This document shows positions 26,520 to 35,433 of a stretch of DNA of 64,000 nucleotides, one piece after another. Position numbers and translations under genes: made by a program. Origin of the DNA: Streptosporangium carneum (GTDB lineage: Bacteria > Actinomycetota > Actinomycetes > Streptosporangiales > Streptosporangiaceae); NCBI RefSeq assembly GCF_027922005.1, contig NZ_BSEV01000015.1, forward strand, positions 1-64,000, in the 5' to 3' direction. Every line of letters starts with the position of its first letter. Within the stretch, counting starts at the first letter, position 1. Under the pieces are notes generated by a model, which was not told the origin of the DNA, made no database searches, and was given only the letters and a program-made list of their open reading frames with translations.

Positions 26520-27426
26520 CGAAGTCTCCTGAGGAATCGCGGTCTCCAGCGGAAGCGGGAAAGGGGACGGGCCGTCCTCGACGAGGAGGCCGGGGTCCCT
26601 CTCCGCTCCCGGTCACTTCCGTGCCTCCCCCCGCCGTCCGCGCCTAATCCGCGGGGCGGGCCCGGCCCGTCGCGTCCCTGTCATTCCAGTCGTTCCGCGG
26701 TCACCCGCGAAGGGCCGTAAGTCCTCACCGGCCGGGTCTTTCGACCGGCCTGGCCGTGCGGCCCGGCCATCGGCGGGCTCGTCGGCCCGTCAGGCGTCCC
26801 GGCGGCGGCGGGGAGCGACACGCGGTGCTCCCGGCGATTCCCGTCCGTCCTCGAAGAGGATTGAAACAATCTACATTGTAAAGGCAATTGGCGCTTCAGG
26901 CGCGATGAATCCTGTGCGCGTCCGCCCTCGCGTCATCGCAAGCGGGTACCCTATAAGGCCATTTCTCGCGAATTGTGATGTTGTGTATTTTTCTGGGAAA
27001 TAACAAAGGGGTGAGGCGCCCGTCGGGTCCTCGGGGCCGACGGGCGCGGGAGTGGTCGTCGGCCGTGCGGGCAGGGTGTTCCTCGTCGGGACGGCCCTCC
27101 GCGCACTCCTGTCCGCTAAGTAGTAGAGTGCCGGAAAAGAGCGGTTTGCGGCTTTCGATAAAAAGTTTTCTGGGGCGTGTTCTGGAGCGCGCCGCCGGGA
27201 TCCCTCGCTTAGACTAACCACGGATCGAAAGACAAACCCTCATATATATGCATTCGATCGGTGGGCATATTGCATCGTTCCAGCACAGACGCCTCTCGAG
27301 GGCCGTGGGGGCCCGCAGCTCGTGGGGCGCGGGCGGGGGTCTCGGAGGTCCTGGGGCGGAAGCCGGTCGCGGGGCGGTGCTCGACGGAGCCGATCGGGAG
27401 AAGGATGCCGGAGATCACGACGTTGA
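26520..27426. other. Long non-coding stretch with an AT-rich patch
   Basis: About 900 bp between divergent genes. No frame here has convincing coding character. The stretch 26855-27000 is clearly AT-rich against the background and contains ACAAT-N4-ATTGT (26866-26879). A palindrome CATATATATG lies at 27241-27250. These are candidate regulator or nucleoid-protein sites upstream of the Srf-like operon. No RNA gene was recognised. Confidence 0.5.
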
Positions 27427-29400
27427 ATGAGACACGCGGCGGCGTCGGACCGAGGTGCTGCTGAGTCGATGACGGAAGACAACCAGTTCCGTGATTACGC
27501 CGCGCCCGAAAGTGACTTCACCTGGTCCCCGCCTCCGCGGAACGGCGCCGCGTCGTCGCGTGAGCAGGAAGCGTGGGGCGGCGGGTCCGTGCCGCCCGGC
27601 GGTCCCAACGGGACCCGCCCCTACGAGAGCGTCGTCACCGGCGGCCCCGATGGAACCCGTCCCTACGAGGGGGGCGTCACTGACGGCCTGAGGTTCCCCG
27701 GGAACGGCTCCGACACGACGGCTCCGCCGGACGAGGGGGCCGCCGGGACGAGGGACGACGACGCCGGCCGTACCCGCTCCTTCAGGCAGCCCCGGGACAG
27801 GCGGTCCCAGGACGGGCCCCGGGACGGGGAGGACGGTTCCGGCCGTTCGGCCGTCTCGGGCAACGGCTCCACCGCGTCGCCTTCCGGCGGCGACCCGGGC
27901 GCGTACCACACCGACTGGACCGCCAACGACCCGACGGCCGCCTACCACACCGTCCGTGACGAAACCGTTCGTGACGAAACCGTTCGTGACGAAACCGTTC
28001 GTGACGAGACCCGCGAGTTCGTCGGGCCCCACGTCGAGCCCGACGACGGCCGGGACGCCGGACGGGAACGCCCCCGCGGGCCGGGCGCGCTGTACGAGCC
28101 GTTCACCGACGCCCTGTACGGGCTGCGGGACAGGCTCAGGTTCAGGCGGGAGCCCCGGCCGGAGCCGGCGGAGGCGCGCACCCCGGCCCGGGACGACGCC
28201 GAGTTCGACGCCGTCAAGAGCTACCGGGTGCCGTTCGTCTCCCGCCCCTTCCTGTGGTGCGCGGGCGCGGACCCCGCACTCATCCCGAACCGTAGCGAGC
28301 TGTACCGCTACTCGACGACCGGCATCTTCGTCTGCCTGGTCTCGCTCATCGCCACGACGATGTTCGCGGTCTTCGCCTCGGTCATCAACGGGGGGTTCTC
28401 TCCAGGGATCGTCCCGTTCGCGGTGATCTGGGGCATCCTCATCTTCTGGATCGACCGGTCGATCGTCGCCGAGCCCAGCTACGGCAAGGTGCTGTCCGGC
28501 GCCGACCAGAGCGGGCTGCTCGACCCGGTGCGCGTGAGCAGGAAACCAGGCTGGCTGACCTACCTGATGCGGGGCGTCCTCGCCCTGGGCGTCTCCTTCA
28601 TCATCGCGGAGGCGGTGACGCTGCTCATCTTCCAGTCGGAGGTCCGCGACCAGCTGGCCTTCACCAAGACCGCCCGCACCGAGCAGATCGACGCCAAGTT
28701 CAAGGCCGAGGACGAGGACAAGCGCAAGCAGATCGACGCCAAGTACGACCGTGTCGAGCTCTGCGCCACCGCCAGGAGCAAGGAGCGCACGCGGGACGCG
28801 GCGCTGAAGAAGAAGCAGGACGAGTCCCTGGGGAAGAAGGGCCAGGGTCTCAGCGGCACCGTCGGATTCGGCCCGATAGCCACCAAGCTGGAGGCCGACT
28901 ACAACAAGGCCCAGCGGGAGTACGTCGAGGCCCAGGGCAGGTGCGACACGGCCCGCGACGCGGCGAGCAAGGACTTCAGGGACTTCCAGGCAGCCGAACG
29001 CCCGAGGCGGGAGGACGAACGCCGCCAGGTGAGCAGGAACACCGGCTGGGTCGCCCAGGAGGCCGCGCTCCACGAGTTCATCGACAACAGCGGCAGCCCC
29101 ATCGTCGTCGCCCTGCCGTGGGTGCTGAGGATAACCCTCCTGCTGCTCGACCTGCTGCCGCTCGGCGTCAAGCTTCTCGGCGGACCGACCGTCTACGAGC
29201 GACGGCTGCGAGAGCAGGCCTACAGCCAGGCATACGAGACGCAGCGGCTGCGCGAGGCCCACATCGCCAGGATCGACATGAGGTACGACCTCGACCGGCT
29301 GAGCACGCGGGCCGACTACGACCGTGGGCGTGACGACATCCGCAACGGTTCCCGTCGCGGCACTCGGGGGACTCGCACATATCGCAACCAGGATCTCTGA
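27427..29400 (+). CDS. DUF4407 membrane protein with long acidic N-terminal region
   Basis: 657 residues from 27427; an ATG at 27469 (MTEDNQF) is an equally possible start, as both have poor ribosome-binding sites. The first ~260 residues are acidic, Gly/Arg-rich and low-complexity. Three membrane segments follow (FVCLVSLIATTMFAVFASVI, VPFAVIWGILIFWIDRSIV, VLALGVSFIIAEAVTLLIF), then a ~150-residue charged coiled-coil and a fourth segment (VALPWVLRITLLLLDLLPLG). This order defines DUF4407, of unknown function. It is first in an operon with the SrfC- and SrfB-like genes, so it may be their membrane anchor. Confidence 0.85.
   Translation: MRHAAASDRGAAESMTEDNQFRDYAAPESDFTWSPPPRNGAASSREQEAWGGGSVPPGGPNGTRPYESVVTGGPDGTRPYEGGVTDGLRFPGNGSDTTAPPDEGAAGTRDDDAGRTRSFRQPRDRRSQDGPRDGEDGSGRSAVSGNGSTASPSGGDPGAYHTDWTANDPTAAYHTVRDETVRDETVRDETVRDETREFVGPHVEPDDGRDAGRERPRGPGALYEPFTDALYGLRDRLRFRREPRPEPAEARTPARDDAEFDAVKSYRVPFVSRPFLWCAGADPALIPNRSELYRYSTTGIFVCLVSLIATTMFAVFASVINGGFSPGIVPFAVIWGILIFWIDRSIVAEPSYGKVLSGADQSGLLDPVRVSRKPGWLTYLMRGVLALGVSFIIAEAVTLLIFQSEVRDQLAFTKTARTEQIDAKFKAEDEDKRKQIDAKYDRVELCATARSKERTRDAALKKKQDESLGKKGQGLSGTVGFGPIATKLEADYNKAQREYVEAQGRCDTARDAASKDFRDFQAAERPRREDERRQVSRNTGWVAQEAALHEFIDNSGSPIVVALPWVLRITLLLLDLLPLGVKLLGGPTVYERRLREQAYSQAYETQRLREAHIARIDMRYDLDRLSTRADYDRGRDDIRNGSRRGTRGTRTYRNQDL
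27952..28011 (+). repeat. Four tandem 15-bp repeats encoding VRDET
   Basis: Four consecutive 15-nt units (27952, 27967, 27982, 27997) lie within the DUF4407 gene and are nearly identical. Being a multiple of three, changes in copy number would keep the frame. Confidence 0.9.
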
Positions 29401-29409
29401 GGAGTCTCT

Positions 29410-32028
29410 TTGACCGATTACCACGCCCGGAACGGCGGATCGGCCTCCTCTCCGACCACCGACCACCGGGCGGCGATCGGCCGTTACCGCGAGCTCGCGG
29501 ACCGGGCGATGACCGCCCTCGGGCAGGAGGAGGTTCCGGACGCGGCGGCCGTACGGCAGGCCTACGACCGGGCCGCGGGTCTCGCCGCGAAGCTGAGGGA
29601 ACGCTGCGCGAAACCCGTGTCCGTCGGGATCGTCGGGGAGTACAGCGCGGGCAAGTCCATGCTGCTCGGCACGCTACTCGGCAGGCCGGGGCTGCTGCCG
29701 ACCTCGGGCTCGCCGACCACGGGGAACGTGACGGTGCTGCGCGTCGAGCCGGCCGCGTCAGGGGAGGGCACCAGGCTGCGCTCCGCCAGGATCGAGTATC
29801 TCACCCGCGACGAGCTCGCCGAGGCCGTCGGCTACATCATGGACGAGCTGGTCAGGACCGTCCAGCGGGCCGGAGGCGGCAGGGACGTCTCGGCGCTGGC
29901 GGGCTACAACCCCGTCAGGGACGGCTGGGACGTCCTGAACCGGTGGGCGGAGACCACCCTGGACTGGGCGGCGATGGAGAACTCCAGGCTCCTGGGGATC
30001 ACCCTGGAGCTGACCCGGATCCGCGACGCGCTGAGACTCGCCGGGGAGTTCGTGCTGGCCGGTCACTCCGGGCTCGCCCTGCCGGTCGAGGTGGACATGC
30101 TCAGGGAAGCGCTCGACATCGAGGACATCCGGGACCTGCCGCGAAGCTTCCCGCGCGCCGCGCAGGGATTCCCCGTCTCTCCCCGTGACGTGTTGACGGC
30201 CTCGACGCTGCGGGTCACCTTCACCCTGATCCGCAGGGTCGTCTGCCAGGTGGCGGTCGCCGAGGGGGACTGGGCGGGGCCGCTGCCGGGGGACGGCTCC
30301 GCGGCCGAGCTGTGCGACCTGCCGGGTCTCGGCGCGACCGCGGTCCGCGACGAGTACCTCAGCGTCAGGGAACTCGACGAGATCGACGCCATCGTGATCG
30401 TGCTGCCCTCGCACAGGGCCGAGCGCGACGACGCCCGGCAGTTCTACTCGCTGCTGGAACGCAACCGCAGGAGCAAGGGCGCGCTCAGCGAGTCGATCCT
30501 GGTCGCGGCCAACTGCTTCGACCTGCTCCAGCCGCCGGACTCCCTGCACACGGGCGTGGCCGACCTGGTCGCGGCCTCCCGCGACCTGTCCTCCCTGCAC
30601 AGGATGGCGACGACGCTCAACGGGCGCAGGGAGGACAGGGTCGCCTTCACCTCCTCGCTCGTCACGATCGCCACCCGGGGCCTGCCGTACGACACGGCGG
30701 GCGAGGAGGGCGACAAGATCACGAAGTCGCTGGGGGCGGCCGGAGCCCAGGCCGAGCGGTGGAAGCGGATCGCCGACGACCTGTCGTTGACCGATCCCGG
30801 TCATCCCTACACCGCGGCGCTCAGGGAGTTCGGGCGCGACGGCGGCGCCGCCGGGCTGCGCGCCATGCTCGACAGGCACGTGCGGACCTATGGCGTGTTC
30901 CTCAAGCACGAGGCGGTGGCGCCGGTCGCCGCGGACCTGCTGGTCGCCCTGCGCACGCTCGACCGGATGCTGCGCCCCTCCCTTCCCGGCGCCTCAGGAG
31001 ACGCGGGGGACACCGGCTCCCTGACCGCGCTGTTCAGGTCGATCGAGGAGGAGACCTCCCGCACGGTCAGATCCCTGGGGCTGCTGGAGGACCCCGAGCG
31101 CCTCTCGGCCGACGGCACGCACGTCCTCCCGGGGGAGGGGACCGCCGTGCTCGACCTCGCGCGGGCCAGCGCCACCTACGACGTGTTCACCTGGAAGGAG
31201 TGGCAGCAGTACCGGGAGCGGGTCAGGGACGACGGACTGATCGGGCCGCCGCTCGCCAGGCGGCAGGCGCGGGAGACGGCGTCCGGACCGCGGTTCGGCA
31301 TCGCGCGCGCCATGCCCACGGAGGCCGACGCCACCGCGCCGGACACCACGGAACGGCTCTTCGGCAGGTTCCAGCCCACGTGCGTCCGCGCCGTCGGCAC
31401 GGCCAGGGAGATCTACCTGGACGCCGTCGCGGCCTGGGCGGAGCGGCGTCACCGCGAACTGGCCCAGGTGCGCGAGCGGCTGCGGGACCCCGGGACGCGC
31501 GCCCCCCTCGAACGGCTGCTCGCGGAACTCGACCCGGGGGACGGCGGCGAGGCGCGCAGGCACAACCTGCTCGGCCTGGCCGCGATGGACTGGCTTCCCG
31601 AGGCCGCCGCCGGTCTGCTGCCCGTGCCCGTACCCCTGTCGGAGGCCGAGGCGGCGCAGGTCGCCGAGCGTTTTCCGCTGCGGACCGCGCACGCGCTGCC
31701 CTGGCACGGCGAGCGCAGGAACATCGGCGGCGACGCGGGCATCAGGGTCGTCACCCACCAGATGAACATCTTCAGGGTGCGCGGCGACATCGTCGCCGCG
31801 GTCAACCACTACCTGCGACGGCGCCTGCTGGCGGACGCGGTCAGGCTGGGCAGGGAGCTGCGCGTGGAGCTGCAGGAGCTCCGCAACGCCATCCCCGCCG
31901 AGGAGAACATCCGGCGTCTCGCGCGACGGCGGACACAGGGGAACAGACGCGCCGCCTCCCCTTCGAGGGGGCCGATCCGCGACCTGCTCGACGAATGGGG
32001 CGACGAGCCCGGAGGGAAGACCCGATGA
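29410..32028 (+). CDS. Dynamin-like GTPase, SrfC-family ('virulence factor SrfC') protein
   Basis: 872 residues from a TTG start at 29410 with GGAG six bases upstream. The P-loop is GIVGEYSAGKSMLLGTLLG (G1), the downstream PTSGSPTTGN suits G2, and CDLPGLG is G3. At G4 the sequence is VAANCFDLL, with Cys where NKxD GTPases have Lys. The remaining ~500 residues are helical. The order DUF4407 - GTPase - SrfB-like matches srfABC-type loci of proteobacteria, where SrfC is a large GTPase-like protein. The stop overlaps the SrfB-like start (ATGA). It probably couples GTP hydrolysis to membrane or filament remodelling (inference). Confidence 0.75.
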   Translation: MTDYHARNGGSASSPTTDHRAAIGRYRELADRAMTALGQEEVPDAAAVRQAYDRAAGLAAKLRERCAKPVSVGIVGEYSAGKSMLLGTLLGRPGLLPTSGSPTTGNVTVLRVEPAASGEGTRLRSARIEYLTRDELAEAVGYIMDELVRTVQRAGGGRDVSALAGYNPVRDGWDVLNRWAETTLDWAAMENSRLLGITLELTRIRDALRLAGEFVLAGHSGLALPVEVDMLREALDIEDIRDLPRSFPRAAQGFPVSPRDVLTASTLRVTFTLIRRVVCQVAVAEGDWAGPLPGDGSAAELCDLPGLGATAVRDEYLSVRELDEIDAIVIVLPSHRAERDDARQFYSLLERNRRSKGALSESILVAANCFDLLQPPDSLHTGVADLVAASRDLSSLHRMATTLNGRREDRVAFTSSLVTIATRGLPYDTAGEEGDKITKSLGAAGAQAERWKRIADDLSLTDPGHPYTAALREFGRDGGAAGLRAMLDRHVRTYGVFLKHEAVAPVAADLLVALRTLDRMLRPSLPGASGDAGDTGSLTALFRSIEEETSRTVRSLGLLEDPERLSADGTHVLPGEGTAVLDLARASATYDVFTWKEWQQYRERVRDDGLIGPPLARRQARETASGPRFGIARAMPTEADATAPDTTERLFGRFQPTCVRAVGTAREIYLDAVAAWAERRHRELAQVRERLRDPGTRAPLERLLAELDPGDGGEARRHNLLGLAAMDWLPEAAAGLLPVPVPLSEAEAAQVAERFPLRTAHALPWHGERRNIGGDAGIRVVTHQMNIFRVRGDIVAAVNHYLRRRLLADAVRLGRELRVELQELRNAIPAEENIRRLARRRTQGNRRAASPSRGPIRDLLDEWGDEPGGKTR

Positions 32029-35000
32029 CCGTGCGCCTGCTGTTCGCCGGGCCCCAGGACGGGGAGAGCGAGGAGACCGCCCCCGGCGTTTTCGTGATCT
32101 TCGAGGTGAACGGGGAGTACCGCCTGCCCGACGTCTTCGTCGAACCGGACGGGGTCGCGCACGCCGTGGACGTCCAGGGGCCCGGGCCGCAGCCCCCGGG
32201 CGACGAGGTGGCCGCGGAGGTCGCCAAGCTGTACGCGCTGCCCGGCTGGCGGCCGCGCCCCGTCCCGGGACGCTACCTGCTCGTCCAGGGCCCCTCCGTC
32301 CCGGTCACCGCCCTCGGGTTCGGCGGTGAACGGGTCGTCAGGATGGCCTGGTGGCTCGGCGCCGCCGGATCGCCTCCCCAGGAGTTCTCGCTCGAACTCC
32401 GGTTCATGCCGCCCGGCGCGCGTCCCGCGCAGGGGGCGGGCGGGAACAAGGACGCCGCCCGGCGGGTCGAGCCCATCGGCGAGCCGCGACGGCACGAACG
32501 CTTCTTCGGGCACGCGGCGATCGACTTCGGAACCTCCTCCTCGACCGTCACCCTGTACGACAGGACCGGCGGGCAGCGTCTGGAGATGGACGAGCAGCAG
32601 TTCGAGGTGCTGCTGGAGGGGTTTCACCGCCTGCTCCTCAACGGTCCCGAAGGGCCGCACGAAGCCGACTGGCCGCAGGTGCGCCACGACATCGTGCAGG
32701 GCTTCGCCGCCCGGCTCAACTCGCTGCTCGGCTTCTCCGGCACCGGTGACTCCGTCCAGGTCACCGTCAAGGAGGACGGCGTCGAGGTGCTCCACCCCGG
32801 GTTCCACTACCTGCCCGTCGCGCCCGTCCGCTACCGGGACGTGCTCTGCAGGGAGCTCGACCTGGCGATCTCGCAGATGGACGAGAAGCTCGGCACGGCG
32901 TACGCGACGAGCCTCGACAGGTGCTACGCCGACGCCTTCGGGACGCCCGCGCTGAGCTCGCTGTACCTGTACCAGGTCGTCTTCGACGGCGACTCGCCCG
33001 AGATCTCCAGCGAGATCAAGGTGCTCGAGGGATCGCCGCTGCGCGCGGTGCTCGGAGACGGAGCCGACCGTGTGGTGCGCGGCTATCCCGGGCTCAAGCG
33101 GGCGTTCTCCAGGCCGCGCGAACTGCCCGAGCTGCCGGTGGAGGGAGGGCGTCCCATGACCACCGACATGTTGCTGATGCACGCCTACAACGACCTGGTG
33201 GACAAGACCATCGAGCACGGCAACGAGAAGCGGTCGGCCGAGTGGGGGATCCGCGGGCTGAAGCACCTCGTGCTGACCTATCCCACCACGCTGCCGCCCT
33301 CGGGGCGCCGCGCGCTGGAGAAGATGGCACAGTCGAGCCTCAGGATGACCAAGGTGACCACGACGTTCGACGAGGCCGTGGCGGCGGCGCTCTTCTTCGT
33401 CATGCGCGACTTCGGCGGCGAGTCCGACACCGGCATCGAGCCGTTCCGCGCCCGCTCGAGGCGTGTGCGGCAGGGCCGCCCGGCCTGGCGGCAGAACATG
33501 CTGGTCATCGACATCGGCGGCGGGACCACCGACGTCGCCCTGTTCGCCCTGCACCTGCTGGACCAGCGGGTCCCCGCGCACGAGGTCACCGAGGAGTTCT
33601 TCGGCCGCCACTACGTGATCCGCCCCGAGGTCCGCGGCTCGACCGGTCATCCGCAGCTCGGCGGGGACCTGCTGACCCTGAGGGTCTTCCACTGGCTGAA
33701 GGCGGAGATCGCGGACGCGCTGATGGCGCTGGGCGCGGCGGACAAGGAGGACGCCTGGCTGCGTCACTGGCCGCCGTCCCACGTCGACGTCAACGGAACC
33801 CCGCGTCCCATCGCCCCGGCCTTCATCGCCAACCCCGACCCCGGCCCCCGGCCGGGACAGGTCTGGGAGGCGCTGCGGGACCTCCTGCCCACGCACAGCC
33901 CGGCCCTCGGGGCGGCGGGCGAGCGCGCCGCCCCGGGGCGCGCGTTCTTCCGGCTGTGGCAGGAGGCGGAGCAGGCCAAGAGGCTCCTGGGCGCGGGCAG
34001 GGAGTACACCCTGCCCAAGACCAAACTGCAGGAGGTGCTCAACAACATCGACGGCCGGTCGCGTCCGCCCGCCGCGCTGGTCGACCGGCTCGGGCACACC
34101 GTGGTCACCCTGGTGCCCGAGCAGTTCGAGCACCTCGCCACCCCCGTCATCACGGCCGCGGTCGACATCGCGCTCACCACGTTCAGCGCTCAGCGCCGCA
34201 GAGAGCCGGACGAGCCCATCGACATCGTCGCCCTGTCGGGCAAGACCAGCACGATGCCGCTGGTCGAGCGCATCGTGGCCAGACGGTTGCGCGAGCTGAC
34301 CGTGGACGGCGTCGGCGCGGGCCCGACCCCCCGGCTGGTCGTCGAGCGCCGTTACGCCAAGCAGGCGACCTCCATCGGGGCCTGCTGGGCCCACAGCTTC
34401 AGCCGGTACGCCGACATCGAGAGCCAGGGGGCGGGCTCGGGGCGGAAGGCCGCCGCGGAGCAGCACGACGACAGCGGCAGGCGGCTGAGGGCGGGGCAGA
34501 ACGTCGTCGGCATCGCCGTGGACAACCTGCTCCAGAGTCTCCCGTGCGACTTCTCCCTGCAGAACACCGACACCCGGGTGGAGATGCTGCTCAACGCGGG
34601 CGACCGGCTCGACATCGCCGACCGCACGGGACGACTGTCGGTCCGTACGGCGTGGCGGTCGATGAAGAAGGACATCCAGATCCACCGTGAGCTGGGCGGC
34701 GACCGGGGCGAGTCCATCGAGTGGGGGCGCTTCACCTTCGACAGCAACGAGGACAGGCTCACCCGCGCCAACGTCGACTGGGGGAGGATCCGCTTCCAGA
34801 TCGAGATCAACCAGGAGCTCGAACCGGTCATCCACCTGTGCCAGGAGGGCAACCCGATCTACCTCCTCGACGGCGGGTCCGGCGACGTCGGGACGGTGCT
34901 CGAGGGCGGGCGCTCAGGGACCCGGCTCGAGGTCACGGGGCTGCCCGCCGCCATTCACGTCAGGAGGACTCCCGACGCGCTGGACGACAGGGAGACCGTC

Positions 35001-35414
35001 GAGCTCTTCCCGATCCTGGCTCCGGGCGAGGACACCAGGCGTCACCTGCGCTCCGACCTCCTGGAGAGCGGGGGCGACGGCAGGGTGTTCGCGGGCGCGA
35101 TCGCCCCCGGCTGGCTGCCGTCGCCCGTCGAGGAGCACGGCGCGGCGACCTGGGACTTCGTCTGGGTCGACGCGTACGGCAACGTCTCCCCGCTGTTCCG
35201 GAGATCCGCGCCCCGTAGGGATTCGCACGTGCGTTACCACGTCACCCTCGACTACCTGGGGCGGTTACGGATCAACGTCGGCCACCCCCGGTACCTGCCC
35301 GCCCGCAGGCTCACCGACCTGGCCGACTATCCCGGTTCGGTGTTCACCGCCGCGATGGAGCCGGGTGACCCGTTCGGCAAGCCAGAGTGGGAGCCGTTCA
35401 CCGGTGACCACTGA
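32025..35414 (+). CDS. SrfB-like actin/Hsp70-fold ATPase
   Basis: 1129 residues from the ATG at 32025 (4-nt overlap with the GTPase gene). The ATPase core has phosphate-1 AIDFGTSSSTVTLYD (residues ~165-180), phosphate-2 MLVIDIGGGTTDVALF (~490-505) and an adenosine-type motif DIVALSGKTSTMPLVE (~735-750). This is the actin/Hsp70/ParM fold in the large SrfB ('virulence factor SrfB') layout. The first ~160 residues and last ~300 are family-specific. It likely forms a complex with the adjacent GTPase and the membrane protein. Function is unknown even in well-studied hosts. Confidence 0.75.
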   Translation: MTVRLLFAGPQDGESEETAPGVFVIFEVNGEYRLPDVFVEPDGVAHAVDVQGPGPQPPGDEVAAEVAKLYALPGWRPRPVPGRYLLVQGPSVPVTALGFGGERVVRMAWWLGAAGSPPQEFSLELRFMPPGARPAQGAGGNKDAARRVEPIGEPRRHERFFGHAAIDFGTSSSTVTLYDRTGGQRLEMDEQQFEVLLEGFHRLLLNGPEGPHEADWPQVRHDIVQGFAARLNSLLGFSGTGDSVQVTVKEDGVEVLHPGFHYLPVAPVRYRDVLCRELDLAISQMDEKLGTAYATSLDRCYADAFGTPALSSLYLYQVVFDGDSPEISSEIKVLEGSPLRAVLGDGADRVVRGYPGLKRAFSRPRELPELPVEGGRPMTTDMLLMHAYNDLVDKTIEHGNEKRSAEWGIRGLKHLVLTYPTTLPPSGRRALEKMAQSSLRMTKVTTTFDEAVAAALFFVMRDFGGESDTGIEPFRARSRRVRQGRPAWRQNMLVIDIGGGTTDVALFALHLLDQRVPAHEVTEEFFGRHYVIRPEVRGSTGHPQLGGDLLTLRVFHWLKAEIADALMALGAADKEDAWLRHWPPSHVDVNGTPRPIAPAFIANPDPGPRPGQVWEALRDLLPTHSPALGAAGERAAPGRAFFRLWQEAEQAKRLLGAGREYTLPKTKLQEVLNNIDGRSRPPAALVDRLGHTVVTLVPEQFEHLATPVITAAVDIALTTFSAQRRREPDEPIDIVALSGKTSTMPLVERIVARRLRELTVDGVGAGPTPRLVVERRYAKQATSIGACWAHSFSRYADIESQGAGSGRKAAAEQHDDSGRRLRAGQNVVGIAVDNLLQSLPCDFSLQNTDTRVEMLLNAGDRLDIADRTGRLSVRTAWRSMKKDIQIHRELGGDRGESIEWGRFTFDSNEDRLTRANVDWGRIRFQIEINQELEPVIHLCQEGNPIYLLDGGSGDVGTVLEGGRSGTRLEVTGLPAAIHVRRTPDALDDRETVELFPILAPGEDTRRHLRSDLLESGGDGRVFAGAIAPGWLPSPVEEHGAATWDFVWVDAYGNVSPLFRRSAPRRDSHVRYHVTLDYLGRLRINVGHPRYLPARRLTDLADYPGSVFTAAMEPGDPFGKPEWEPFTGDH

Positions 35415-35433
35415 CCTTCGACAGGACGACGCC

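Noticed and set aside
27952-28011. CRISPR-like array
   Set aside because: The four 15-bp units are contiguous with no spacers and code in frame for VRDET repeats.
31809-34835. Minus-strand open frame of 1008 codons opposite the SrfB-like gene
   Set aside because: Antisense shadow; the plus strand carries all actin-fold motifs.
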